Shown here piece by piece: positions 17,906-26,884 of a stretch of DNA of 64,000 nucleotides. The notes under the pieces are model-generated. The model ran no database searches. It had not been told where the DNA came from and was given only the letters and a program-made list of their open reading frames with translations. Origin of the DNA: Lichenicoccus sp963693035 (lineage in GTDB: Bacteria > Pseudomonadota > Alphaproteobacteria > Acetobacterales > Acetobacteraceae); the NCBI GenBank assembly GCA_963693035.2, contig CAXMMQ010000004.1, positions 124,001-188,000 of the forward strand, written 5' to 3'. Positions within the stretch are counted from its first letter, which is position 1, and the number at the start of each line of letters is the position of its first letter. The position numbers and the translations under genes were made by a program.

Positions 17906-18263
17906 GCTCGACGCCACCATGGTCGGCTTCCCGAAACCGACCTCCTATGGATTACATCAAACCAGGCAGAGGAATGCCCAAATCGCGGACACCCGCGCTT
18001 TTCTGCCAAAGTAGTACTAGCTGGCGATCGCCCGGCAGCGGATACCCAGAACAACCTGCATCGGCTTGCCCATGCTTAGATCCACCCAAGAAAGCAAGAA
18101 CTGGACCCAACACCGCCTCGGGACGGTGCTGGTTTGAGCCTATCGGGAATGCCCGGTGGACGTGCCGATTGCCTTCCGCCGCCGTCTGAAGCAGCATGAC
18201 GCCTACTGCTGGTCCAGGATAGACCAGAAAGCTCAGCTGATAGCGCCTGCTTATCGGCCTTGC
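17906..18263. other. Unassigned spacer between IS701 remnant and kinase gene
   Basis: About 350 bases without a convincing gene. Short open frames exist on both strands, but none resembles a protein I recognise, and none has a good ribosome site. It is probably decayed sequence at the edge of the IS region. Confidence 0.5.
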
Positions 18264-19199
18264 TTAGGCTCTACGTAGCGAGGTCACATTTACGAAATTG
18301 CGTAGTCTTTGTTCAAATCGGCTCCGCGACGCTTCAAAAAGGCCTGTTGGCCCGAAGCTCTCGATCGCGAAAGAAGCAGCGACGGCACCGCATTGAGCGG
18401 CAGCACGCAAGCCATCGGGATCGGAAAGAAGGGACGCCAGAAAAGCCGAACAATACGCGTCGCCGCAGCCTGTGGTATCGACGACGGGAGATGGGCACGC
18501 AGCAATCCAGTGCTCTTCGCCCGAAACCGAATTGTAGGCCAGACTTCCCGCACTACCGAGCTTTATGACGACTTGGCTGGGTCCGAGCGCGGCTAATTCT
18601 CGCGTCGCCCGGGCCGGATCCTGGTGCCCCAGGAGTCGGCCTACCTCGCCTAGGCTTGGCATGAACACATCGACCGCCGCCACGATCGACAGAATTTCTG
18701 CAACGTTGCCCTCTATATATTCCTCTTGCGGATCAAGCCCGATGAAGAGCTCGGAGCCGCGGCGACGCCGACAACCTGTGACCAGATCTCGCTGAGCATC
18801 GAGCGTCATCGCCAGGATCATAAAGGCTCCGGCGTCGAAGAACTGGTTCGGGACGTCATCTGTTCGCGGGGAAAGAATCTCGAAGTCGGCTTCGTCGGAG
18901 AGCAGTGTCACGTCCCGGACGTCGGATGTCTGGTAGACGACCCGATTGCGCAGGGTAGGCCTGTCACGCCTGGGAAGGCCGGCGAACGAGAAATCGTTGT
19001 CCTCGATCATCCGTTGCACGTGCCGCGGCAGGTCGTTGCCGATAGGAGCGACCAGGTCGACCTGATCCAGGACAAGACGGGCCGCCAGAGCCCCATACAG
19101 AGCGTCGCCGCCGACACAGGACAACTGCTCCGATCCGTCAGGCTGAACGAGGTCGTCGAGCGTCAGGTTGCCCAGACAGACAAGGCGTCGCGGCCTCAT
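18264..19199 (-). CDS. PfkB-family carbohydrate kinase
   Basis: 311 residues. N-terminal VCLGNLTLDDLV and the VGGDALYGALAARL glycine pair (about residue 30) bind the sugar. The signature DTTGCGDAYCSAFLASL (241-257) holds the catalytic Asp247; the usual GAGD is GCGD here. Its start overlaps the stop of the upstream SIS gene (ATGA), so the two are coupled. A PfkB kinase with SIS-domain proteins recalls the fructosamine route, where FrlD phosphorylates an Amadori compound and FrlB splits it. This pairing suggests a phosphorylated sugar-amine substrate, by inference. Confidence 0.88.
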   Translation of the reverse strand: MRPRRLVCLGNLTLDDLVQPDGSEQLSCVGGDALYGALAARLVLDQVDLVAPIGNDLPRHVQRMIEDNDFSFAGLPRRDRPTLRNRVVYQTSDVRDVTLLSDEADFEILSPRTDDVPNQFFDAGAFMILAMTLDAQRDLVTGCRRRRGSELFIGLDPQEEYIEGNVAEILSIVAAVDVFMPSLGEVGRLLGHQDPARATRELAALGPSQVVIKLGSAGSLAYNSVSGEEHWIAACPSPVVDTTGCGDAYCSAFLASLLSDPDGLRAAAQCGAVAASFAIESFGPTGLFEASRSRFEQRLRNFVNVTSLRRA

Positions 19200-20392
19200 A
19201 CCGGAGGCAAGCTTGGAATTGCAGTGCCGGCGGCACGGAATTTATGCATTGCCACGTGGTAGGCGAAAAGCTGCAGGGGCAAAGTAAAGCTGAACGCTGC
19301 AAACTGTTCCGGCAGCGTGGGCAGCCGCAGCACCGAGTGGCTCGCTGCATCGAGCGCCCCCTCCGCTTCGTTGACGACCGCATGGATGCGGCCACCCCAG
19401 CGTCGCCCCTCTTCCGCGGTATCGCGCGCACGCGCCACGGAGTGGCCCGCTGGCGCCAGGACAAACAGCGGATCGCCCGCCTTCTGGGAGTTGTAGTGGT
19501 GGAACTCCTCGAGCGGGATTGCCATTGCGTGATCGGGCGAACATTCCTTCATCTTGGTCGCCCCGAACAACGCGGCGGCATAGGCGGGTCCACCGCCGGC
19601 AAACAGGTAGATTGACCGTTTCGCCTCCGTCGCTGCCAACTCGGCCATTACCGGCTCAGCCGTCCTGAGGATTGTCGCCATGACATCGGGCAGAGTGTCG
19701 AGCGCGGTCTCGAGCGAAGCCGATCCGGCGACACCCCGCTCCCTGCCGACCTGGACAGCGAGCCTGCCCAGGATCGCCAGAGCCGCAGTACTGGATTGGG
19801 TCGGCCATCCTTGGCGCTGCGCATGGATCAGGAGACGGTGATCGGACCACTCCATGAGAGGTGAGTCCGCCGTATTGCTGAGCGCCAGAGTCCGCGCGCC
19901 CTGGCTGCGCCCGACCAGCATGGCCTCCACCGTTCGCGTCGTGGTGCCGCTCGAACTCAGCGTCACGACCAGTGCATCGGGGCCGAGCCCGCGCCCGTAG
20001 TAGTAGGCAAGGTCGAGTGCCTGCACCGGCTCGCATGGCACGCCGAGCATCTCCTCGAGGAGCAGGCGCGCGCCGATCATCACCGCCAGCGAATCGCCGC
20101 ATCCGGTGAGGAACACGCGCTTCGGCCGGGCTTGCGCCAGCAGCCGCGCGACCGCGTTGATGGAGCCTGCCTCGGAGTGCCAGGTGGTTCGAATTGCATC
20201 CGGCTGGGCGAACATCTCGCCATGCGTGAGCATCACCCGCCGCAGGCGCTTCGGGTCTCGCGGATCGTCGGTCGGAAGCGCGGCCATCAGCTGCTGCTCA
20301 CGCGCGAACAGGTCGGCGACAAGCGCCCGCGCACGATCGTCCAGCGGCGAGCTCGGGCTGAGCAGGGGGGTGAGCGCGGTCGTCGTTGTCAT
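19196..20392 (-). CDS. SIS-domain sugar isomerase/deglycase-like protein 1
   Basis: 398 residues with two SIS domains. The first has VFLTGCGDSLA (about 93-103) and the phosphosugar loop TLSSSGTTTRTVEAM (144-158); the second has YLFAGGGPAYAAALFGATKMKE and LEEFHHYNS. The layout resembles the GlmS isomerase half and FrlB deglycases, but there is no glutaminase domain. It shares ATGA with the kinase gene and lies 22 bases downstream of the second SIS gene. Its role is probably deglycation or isomerisation of a phosphorylated amino sugar. Confidence 0.85.
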   Translation of the reverse strand: MTTTTALTPLLSPSSPLDDRARALVADLFAREQQLMAALPTDDPRDPKRLRRVMLTHGEMFAQPDAIRTTWHSEAGSINAVARLLAQARPKRVFLTGCGDSLAVMIGARLLLEEMLGVPCEPVQALDLAYYYGRGLGPDALVVTLSSSGTTTRTVEAMLVGRSQGARTLALSNTADSPLMEWSDHRLLIHAQRQGWPTQSSTAALAILGRLAVQVGRERGVAGSASLETALDTLPDVMATILRTAEPVMAELAATEAKRSIYLFAGGGPAYAAALFGATKMKECSPDHAMAIPLEEFHHYNSQKAGDPLFVLAPAGHSVARARDTAEEGRRWGGRIHAVVNEAEGALDAASHSVLRLPTLPEQFAAFSFTLPLQLFAYHVAMHKFRAAGTAIPSLPPV

Positions 20393-20414
20393 GAAAGCGC
20401 AGGTCCTCGGCAGG

Positions 20415-21533
20415 TCAGGGGGCGGGCGTCAACTCGCAGCGGCGGCTGAGCATCTGCGCCGCCAGGAACCGGTCCGGGTCGCCTTCGTCCTGCGGGACGT
20501 TCGGGTCCTTTCCGGCGGCAATGGCGAGATGATAGGCGAACAGCTGCAGCGGTGCCGGCATGAACAAGGGCGACAGCACCGGCGGCATGGCGGGAAGCGT
20601 CAGGCGATACGAAGCTGTCGGCACCGCCACCCCGGACGCCTCGATCGCCAGGCTGCGCATGCCGGCAGCCGCGAGGGCCGAGGCGGTGTTTTCGGCGATC
20701 AAGGCCGCCGTGGGCGTCCCGGCAAGCAGGATGACCAACTCGTCGCGGCGCGCGGACCAGAACTGGCTGTGCGCGTACTCCTCGATTTCTCCCGCCCACA
20801 CCGGACCATCGAACAACTTCACAAGCTTAGCGGCGCCATACTCCGCCGTTCCCCATTCGGTTCCGGCGCCCAGCACGCGCACCCCTCTCAGGCCGTCGGC
20901 GATCAGGCGCGCGGCAAGGACGCGGCAGCTTGCGTCGATCTCCGACAGCGCCACCGGCAGGTCCGCCTCGAGGATCGGCTGCATGATCTCCGGCTGCAGC
21001 GCATCCGGCATACTACCGGCACCGGCCATCAGCAGCATCAGCGCCAGCACGGTGGCGCTGTAGCGGCTAGTGCCGGTCAGGAACGGCGCGATGTCGTGGA
21101 CTTCGAGGGCGGCGACAGCCCGGACCCGTTGGCCGAGTTGTCCGCCATCGGTGTTGCTCAGGGCGACGCAGGTTCCTCCTGCCGCGGTCACCGCGTCCGC
21201 GGCTGCGTTGGTCCGGTCGACACTGCCGGACATCGAGATCGCGATCGCCCGGTCCTTGGCCCGCGGCGCCAGTCCGGGCTCGACAAGCATCCCCAGGCTG
21301 GTTGCGGCTTCCAGGCGCAGTCCGAAACCGGCGGGCGTCACGCCGGCAACCGCCCGCGCGGCGGCCCATCCGTCACCGCAGCCGAACGCGAACAAGCGTC
21401 CGCCGGAACGCGGACGCAGCAGATCGCGGCCGAGCGCCAGGAAGCTGGCACGGCGCGCATACAGCGTGTCCAGCACATCCCGCTGCCTCAGGATGTCGGC
21501 AAGCATGGCGGGTATGAGGGTGGCCTGGGGCAT
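20415..21533 (-). CDS. SIS-domain sugar isomerase/deglycase-like protein 2
   Basis: 372 residues. The first SIS domain has LFAFGCGDGWAAARAV (47-62) and ISMSGSVDRTNAAADAV (99-115); the second has VRVLGAGTEWGTAEYGAAKLVKLFDG and EEYAHSQFW. It resembles its neighbour in plan (both end in LQLFAYHxA plus a tail) but is clearly diverged, so the two may form a heteromer or act on different steps. First gene of the - strand trio, it diverges from the DeoR regulator. Confidence 0.83.
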   Translation of the reverse strand: MPQATLIPAMLADILRQRDVLDTLYARRASFLALGRDLLRPRSGGRLFAFGCGDGWAAARAVAGVTPAGFGLRLEAATSLGMLVEPGLAPRAKDRAIAISMSGSVDRTNAAADAVTAAGGTCVALSNTDGGQLGQRVRAVAALEVHDIAPFLTGTSRYSATVLALMLLMAGAGSMPDALQPEIMQPILEADLPVALSEIDASCRVLAARLIADGLRGVRVLGAGTEWGTAEYGAAKLVKLFDGPVWAGEIEEYAHSQFWSARRDELVILLAGTPTAALIAENTASALAAAGMRSLAIEASGVAVPTASYRLTLPAMPPVLSPLFMPAPLQLFAYHLAIAAGKDPNVPQDEGDPDRFLAAQMLSRRCELTPAP

Positions 21534-21592
21534 TCGTCATCCGGCGGCGGTTGAGCACGGCCAGCATGCTGAGGGCCGCCTCGACCAACAAG

Positions 21593-21632
21593 CAATTTTT
21601 TCGAAACAATGCCAGATCGAAGACTATCGAAG
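21593..21632. promoter_or_regulatory. Candidate DeoR operator in the divergent SIS/DeoR spacer
   Basis: The 221-base spacer holds CAATTTTTTCGAAA and TCGAA repeats starting at 21601, 21617 and 21627. The - strand form TCGAAAAAATTG resembles TCGAAGAATTG at 31228-31238. DeoR-family repressors often use repeats of this kind. Confidence 0.42.
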
Positions 21633-21754
21633 GCTTGCCACAAGGCAAAGCATTCGTCGATACTCTGTTCTGGAACGGGTGTTCTGGCGGGTGCCGGGAG
21701 AGCGCCTTCATATTCAGCCTGTACGAAAGCAAGCCAAAGCGCAGGAGACGATGC

Positions 21755-22528
21755 ATGACGGCGTTCGGAGCGGTCAGTCGGCAGAAGGAGATCGTCGACC
21801 TGCTTCGCGCCGAGGGGAAGGTGACGGTAACCGGGCTGGCCGACAGCCTCGGCGTCTCGGTGGTGACCGTCCGCAACGATCTCGACGCACTAGAGCGCCA
21901 GCAGGTGCTGCGGCGGCTGCGCGGGGGTGCGATCGCCGTCCGTCCGGCGCGGTTCGAACGCGCGCTGCATCCGCTCAACAATGCCTTCGAGGACGAGAAG
22001 CGGCGGATCGGCGAACTTGCAGCCAGCCTTGTCCGCGACGGCGAGACCGTGATCATCGACGCCGGCAGCACCACGCTGGCGCTGGCCCGCGCGCTTCCGG
22101 CGACACTTCAGGACGTTGCGGTGGTCACCACTGCCCTCGACGTGGCGCTCGAGCTTGAGCGGCACGTGTCGATCAAGGTGGTCATCACCGGGGGCACCTT
22201 CGCGAAGCCGCAGCGCTGCCTGATCCAGCCGTTCGCCACCACGCTGCTCCGGCAGATCAACGCCGATGTTGCCTTCGTTGCCTGTTCCGGGGTGGATGCA
22301 TCGAAAGGGTTTACCACCCAGAGCTGGGAGGAGGCAGAGGTGAAGCACGCCATCGTGGCGGCGTCCTCCCGCGTGATCTTCCTGGCCGACCACGGCAAGA
22401 TCGGCCACGTGGCCACCGCCAAAATCATGGATCTTTCCGAGGCAGAGCTGCTGGTCACCGATACCGGCGCCACCAGCGCAGCCCTGCGGCCGCTCGAGCA
22501 GGCGGGCCTCAACATCATCATGGCCTGA
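21755..22528 (+). CDS. DeoR-family transcriptional regulator
   Basis: 257 residues from ATG 21755, with AGGAG at 21743-21747. N-terminal helix-turn-helix (RQKEIVDLLRAEGKVTVTGL, then VSVVTVRNDLDALE, RLRGGA) and a DeoRC sensor domain with DAGSTT (102-107) for a phosphorylated sugar. It diverges from the SIS/kinase genes and lies 78 bases before the Dpp-type importer. It probably represses both sides until a sugar-phosphate intermediate accumulates. Confidence 0.92.
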   Translation: MTAFGAVSRQKEIVDLLRAEGKVTVTGLADSLGVSVVTVRNDLDALERQQVLRRLRGGAIAVRPARFERALHPLNNAFEDEKRRIGELAASLVRDGETVIIDAGSTTLALARALPATLQDVAVVTTALDVALELERHVSIKVVITGGTFAKPQRCLIQPFATTLLRQINADVAFVACSGVDASKGFTTQSWEEAEVKHAIVAASSRVIFLADHGKIGHVATAKIMDLSEAELLVTDTGATSAALRPLEQAGLNIIMA

Positions 22529-22539
22529 GCCAAGCCGGC

Positions 22540-22565
22540 TTTCGATTATTTTTCGTCGCTCTTCG
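22540..22565. promoter_or_regulatory. Candidate DeoR operator before the Dpp-type importer
   Basis: Three direct repeats, TTTCG at 22540, TTTCG at 22551 and CTTCG at 22561, spaced 10-11 bases (one helical turn), between deoR and the binding-protein gene. The TTCGA element recurs upstream of the SIS genes and of TonB receptor 3. Confidence 0.42.
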
Positions 22566-22606
22566 TATCCAAGGCTCCGCGCCAGCTTCCGTGGAACGCG
22601 TGTTGC

Positions 22607-24163
22607 ATGGTTGATCCAGGTCCCCGGGAGAAGCGTCACTTGGTTTCCTCGTCGTTCACCAGACGTCATCTCACCACGACGGCCCTGACCGGCGCCGGGC
22701 TGCTGCTGGGAAGCGGCGCGCGCGCGGCGACGGCGAACACGGCGCCCGTCGTGGTCGCGACCAACGAGGACGTCACCACGCTCGACCCGCACCTGATCCG
22801 CAACAACCATCCGATCGGCAGCGTCGTCTGGTCGGTGTTCGACAGCCTGGTGCGGCGGCGTCCGGACGGATCGCACGAACCACGCCTGGCGACGGCCTGG
22901 GAGAGCCTCTCTCCGACCACCTGGCGCTTCCGAATCAGGCCCGGGGTGCAGTTCCACAACGGCGAGCGGCTCGACGCGGGCGGAATTGCCGAGAACATCG
23001 CCCGGATGCGGCGTACGCCGTTCAACGGCGAAAGTCAGCTCTGGCAGCAGACCGGCCTGGTCTCAGTCGAAGCACCCGATCCGGCGACGGTCATCTTCAA
23101 GACGGCGACCCCGGCAGTTACCTTGCTCTACTGGCTCGAGGAGGCGTTCATCGGCGCGCCGCGCTATCTGCGCGAAACCTCGCCAGACCGCATCGCCGCC
23201 AATCCGGTCGGCTCGGGTCCCTATCGCTTCGTGGAATGGCAGCGCGGCGATCACGTCAGGCTCGCCGCCTTCGAACAATACTGGGGTCCTCGCGCAGCAC
23301 TCCCCGAGATCATCTTCCGTGCCGTGCCGGAACAGTCGTCGCGGATCGACGAACTCAAGGCCGGCAGCGTGGATCTGGTGCCGGGCCTCAATCCGGACAG
23401 CGTGGCAAGCGTGCAATCGGCCAACGCACAGGTTGCCAGTCTCCCGGGGCTGCGGAAGATGCATTTCGGGATTTCGCAAACCGGGATCGCGCCGCTACGC
23501 GATCGGCGCGTGCGGCAGGCGCTCAACCATGCCGTCGATGTGCAGACCATGATCGATACGCTGCAGCTTGGCATGACTCGCAAGCTCGCGTCCGTACTCA
23601 ATCCGCCCAATGCGTCGCGCGGCCTCACGCCGTTCGCTTTCGACACCGACCGCGCATCGAGCTTGCTGCTCGCTGCTGGTCAGAAGGGCTTTGCGGTCGA
23701 GGTTGCATTCGATGGCAAATATCCGGACGCCCAGGAGAACTGCGAGGCGGCCGCGACCTATCTGCAGGCGATCGGCCTGCAGGCTGCGGTGAAGGCCTAT
23801 GAGAGCGGACAGTTCATGGAAACCTTGCGCAACCGCAAGTTTCCGGGCCTGTATTTCTACGGCTTCGGCGCACTGATCGAACCGCTGGTCGAGCTCAGCA
23901 TCTTCGAGGCCGGTGCAGTCGACAACGCGAGCGGCTACGACAACGCCGAGGTCGACACACTCCTGGCGCGGGCGCGCGCCACCGCCGACGATGCGAGCCG
24001 AGCCGGCATCCTGGGAGAGGCCGAGCAGCAGATCTGGGACGATTGCCCCTGGATCTACCTCTGGTCCGAAGCAGCGCTGTACGGCATCAGCTGGCGGCTC
24101 GACTACGCGCCGCGCCCGGACGATTACGTCGAACTCTACAAGGCGAGGCTCAGATCGTCGTGA
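22607..24163 (+). CDS. ABC transporter substrate-binding protein, family 5 (Dpp/Opp type)
   Basis: 518 residues from ATG 22607; a TTG at 22640 with GGGAGAAG upstream is also possible. Twin-arginine-like signal (FTRRHLTTTALTGAGLLLGS), then the family-5 features: TTLDPHLIRNNH, YDxL-like WSVFDSLVRR, RIRPGVQFHNGERLDAGGIAENIARM and NPVGSGPYRFVEW. Periplasmic receptor of the importer that follows. Family 5 proteins bind peptides, opines, nickel or glycosides. The stop overlaps the permease GTG start. Confidence 0.92.
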   Translation: MVDPGPREKRHLVSSSFTRRHLTTTALTGAGLLLGSGARAATANTAPVVVATNEDVTTLDPHLIRNNHPIGSVVWSVFDSLVRRRPDGSHEPRLATAWESLSPTTWRFRIRPGVQFHNGERLDAGGIAENIARMRRTPFNGESQLWQQTGLVSVEAPDPATVIFKTATPAVTLLYWLEEAFIGAPRYLRETSPDRIAANPVGSGPYRFVEWQRGDHVRLAAFEQYWGPRAALPEIIFRAVPEQSSRIDELKAGSVDLVPGLNPDSVASVQSANAQVASLPGLRKMHFGISQTGIAPLRDRRVRQALNHAVDVQTMIDTLQLGMTRKLASVLNPPNASRGLTPFAFDTDRASSLLLAAGQKGFAVEVAFDGKYPDAQENCEAAATYLQAIGLQAAVKAYESGQFMETLRNRKFPGLYFYGFGALIEPLVELSIFEAGAVDNASGYDNAEVDTLLARARATADDASRAGILGEAEQQIWDDCPWIYLWSEAALYGISWRLDYAPRPDDYVELYKARLRSS

Positions 24164-25107
24164 ATCGTCTCGGCGACCTCCGTCTGCATGCGACGCTACG
24201 CCGCGCCGCGCACGCGGTTGCCGTGCTGATCGGTGTCAGTGCCGCCACCTTCGCCGTGGCGCACGCATCCGGCGACCCGGTCACGTTGCTGCTGCCGCCG
24301 AGCGCGTCCGCCGCCAGCCGACTTGAACTGGCCCAGGCGCTCGGCCTGGACCAGCCGTTGCCGCTGCAATATCTCACTTTCCTGCGGCACGTGCTCACTG
24401 GCGATTTCGGCAGATCGTTTCTATACAGACAGGATGTCGTGACGCTGGTGCTGGATCGGCTGCCCGCCACGTTGCTCCTCGCCTTTACCGCGTTCGCAAT
24501 CGCCCTACTCATCAGCATCCCGCTCGGCGTGCTGGCGGCAAGCCGCGGCGGCCTCGCGGAACTCGCGCTGCAGGCAGTCTCCATGGTCGGACTGGCGGTG
24601 CCGTCGTTCTGGCTCGGGCTGATGTTCGTGCTGCTTCTGGCCGTGCGGTATCACCTGCTCCCGGTCGACGGCTATGGCGGTGCGTCGCATCTGGTGCTGC
24701 CCGCCGTGACGCTCGCCTTGCAGAGCATCGCCCGGCTGAGCCGTCTGGTCGCATCCGGCATGCGAGAGACCCTCGGCAGCGACTATGTGCGGACCGCACG
24801 CGCCAAGGGCCTGCTGGAGTATCGCGTCGTCTGGGTGCACGCGTTGCGGAACGTGCTGGTGCCCGTCGTCACGATGGGCGCGCTCGAACTCGGCGACCTG
24901 ATCTCGTCGGCAGTGGTGGTCGAAGTGGTGTTCGCATGGCCCGGCATCGGCCGGCTTGCGGTCGACGCGCTGAACGCCCGGGACTTCCCGCTGCTGCAGG
25001 GAACGGTGTTCATCGCCGGAGTCGGCTTCGTTTTTGTCAACCTGCTGGCCGACCTGCTCTGCACCCGCATCGATCCCCGCATCGCCGCGGGTGCTGCAAC
25101 CCGATGA
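24160..25107 (+). CDS. ABC transporter permease (DppB type)
   Basis: 315 residues starting at GTG 24160, overlapping the binding-protein stop (GTGA). An N-terminal membrane segment, PLGVLAASRGG, VPSFWLGLMFVLLL, and the EAA loop YVRTARAKGLLEYRVVWVHALRN typical of DppB. Six membrane segments are expected. Confidence 0.93.
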   Translation: MNRLGDLRLHATLRRAAHAVAVLIGVSAATFAVAHASGDPVTLLLPPSASAASRLELAQALGLDQPLPLQYLTFLRHVLTGDFGRSFLYRQDVVTLVLDRLPATLLLAFTAFAIALLISIPLGVLAASRGGLAELALQAVSMVGLAVPSFWLGLMFVLLLAVRYHLLPVDGYGGASHLVLPAVTLALQSIARLSRLVASGMRETLGSDYVRTARAKGLLEYRVVWVHALRNVLVPVVTMGALELGDLISSAVVVEVVFAWPGIGRLAVDALNARDFPLLQGTVFIAGVGFVFVNLLADLLCTRIDPRIAAGAATR

Positions 25108-25940
25108 GGGTACGATCCTGGCTTGGAGTGGCAGGCGCGCTGCTGCTGGCCCTGGCAGTGCTCGCCGCACTCCTCGCACCGCTGATCGCACCCTACCGGC
25201 CCATGCAGCTCGACCTGCGGGCACGACTGGCTCCCCCCGCATGGCTTGTCCATGGCAGCACCCGCCATCTGCTCGGAACCGACAATGTCGGGCGCGACAT
25301 CCTGTCCCGGCTGATCTGGGGCACGCGCATCTCGCTCAGCGTCGGCGCGTCCGCGGCTTTGCTGGGAGCGGTCGTCGGCAGCACGCTCGGGTTGTGCGCC
25401 GGGTTCTTTGGACGGCGCATCGATGCCGCGATCTCCTGGGCGATCGACGTGCAGCTCGCGTTCCCGTTCACCCTGTTCGCGCTGTTCCTGCTTGCGGTAT
25501 TCGGCGGCGGCTTCCTGCCGGTGGTGGGCGTGCTGGCACTTGCCACCTGGGTGAACTTCGCCCGCGTCGTCCGCGCGCAGGCGGAGGTTCTGCGGACGCA
25601 GGACTTCATCCTGGCGGCGCGCTCGATCGGCGTTCCGACGCCGCGCATCCTCGTCCGCTACGTGCTTCCCGCGGCGCTGCCCAGCATCGTCGTCGTCGGC
25701 AGCTTCTCGGCGGCCCAGGCGATGCTCACCGAGGCGGCGCTCAGCTTCCTCGGCGTCGGCGTCGATCCCACCACGCCGTCCTGGGGCGCGATGCTCGAAC
25801 TCGGCCGCAACTATCTGCAGACGGCGTGGTGGATGGCAGCCTTTCCGGGACTCGCGATCGCCTGGGTCGTGCTCGGCGCCAACCTGCTGGGCGACTGGCT
25901 GCGCATCCGGCTCGATCCGCGCGGCGGCGCGCTCCGATGA
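25104..25940 (+). CDS. ABC transporter permease (DppC type)
   Basis: 278 residues, ATG 25104 in an ATGA overlap. The DppC features are LGTDNVGRDILSRLIWGTRISLSVG, the EAA loop FILAARSIGVPTPRILVRYVLP and the LSFLGVGVDPTTPSWG motif. Partner of the preceding permease. Confidence 0.94.
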   Translation: MRVRSWLGVAGALLLALAVLAALLAPLIAPYRPMQLDLRARLAPPAWLVHGSTRHLLGTDNVGRDILSRLIWGTRISLSVGASAALLGAVVGSTLGLCAGFFGRRIDAAISWAIDVQLAFPFTLFALFLLAVFGGGFLPVVGVLALATWVNFARVVRAQAEVLRTQDFILAARSIGVPTPRILVRYVLPAALPSIVVVGSFSAAQAMLTEAALSFLGVGVDPTTPSWGAMLELGRNYLQTAWWMAAFPGLAIAWVVLGANLLGDWLRIRLDPRGGALR

Positions 25941-26884
25941 GCGAGGCGCTGCTCGACATGAACGGGCTGGAGGTCCGCTTCGGATCGACCATCGCGGTGC
26001 GCGATGTCGGCCTGCATGTCCTGCCGGGCGAAGCGGTCGGCCTGGTTGGAGAGTCCGGCTCGGGGAAAAGCACGGCCATGCTGGCGGTGCTCGGGCTGCA
26101 TCCGCCCGGGTCCGCCGCGGTGACGGCGCGCCGCCTGCGTCTCGCCGGCCACGACATCCTGGCCGTGCCGGAGCGGACGCTTCGGGACCTGCGCGGGCGC
26201 GTGGCCGCAATGATCTTTCAGGATCCGCTGACCGCACTCAATCCGGTCATGCCGATCGGCTCGCAGATCGCGGAAGTCCTCGTGCGCCATCATCGCCTCG
26301 GCCGGTCCGCCGCGATGATGCAGGCGAGCGCCCTGCTCGAGACGGTCGGCATCGCCGATGGCGCGGGCCGCCTGCGCGACTATCCGATGGCGTTCTCCGG
26401 CGGCATGCGCCAGCGCGTCATGATCGCGATCGCCCTGGCCGGACAGCCGCGACTGCTGATCGCGGATGAACCGACCACCGCGCTCGATGTCACCGTGCAG
26501 GCCGAGCTGGTCAGGCTAATCCGCGGGCTGCAGCGCGAGCGCGGCATGGGACTGGTATGGGTGACGCACGACCTGGCGCTGATGGCGGGCGTGGTCGACC
26601 GGGTGGTGGTGCTCTATGCCGGGCGGGTCATGGAGAGCGCGCCGGTGGATCTGCTCTACGCCCGGCCGCTTCATCCCTACACGGTGGCGCTGCTCGAAAG
26701 CCTGCCGCGCTTCGAGGCAGGCCCGCCGCGGGTCCGGGCGCACGCGACGCGGGATGTCGCTCCGGCCGCCGAAGGCTGCCCGTTCGCACCGCGCTGCCCG
26801 CATCGCTTTGCCCGCTGCGCGCAGATGCCGCCGCTGTTCGAGGATCGCGGATCGCTGGCCGCCTGCTGGCTGCTGGCCCGATGA
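25937..26884 (+). CDS. ABC transporter ATP-binding protein (DppD type)
   Basis: 315 residues, ATG 25937 in an ATGA overlap. Walker A GESGSGKST, Q-loop MIFQDPLTALNPVM, signature FSGGMRQRVMIAIAL, Walker B LLIADEPTTALD, H-loop THD, and the C-terminal oligopeptide extension with CPFAPRCPHRFARC typical of DppD. Confidence 0.95.
   Translation: MSEALLDMNGLEVRFGSTIAVRDVGLHVLPGEAVGLVGESGSGKSTAMLAVLGLHPPGSAAVTARRLRLAGHDILAVPERTLRDLRGRVAAMIFQDPLTALNPVMPIGSQIAEVLVRHHRLGRSAAMMQASALLETVGIADGAGRLRDYPMAFSGGMRQRVMIAIALAGQPRLLIADEPTTALDVTVQAELVRLIRGLQRERGMGLVWVTHDLALMAGVVDRVVVLYAGRVMESAPVDLLYARPLHPYTVALLESLPRFEAGPPRVRAHATRDVAPAAEGCPFAPRCPHRFARCAQMPPLFEDRGSLAACWLLAR

Noticed and set aside
20106..21554. 482-codon open frame on the + strand
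   Set aside because: Antisense to both SIS genes; Gly/Arg/Gln-rich with no domain.
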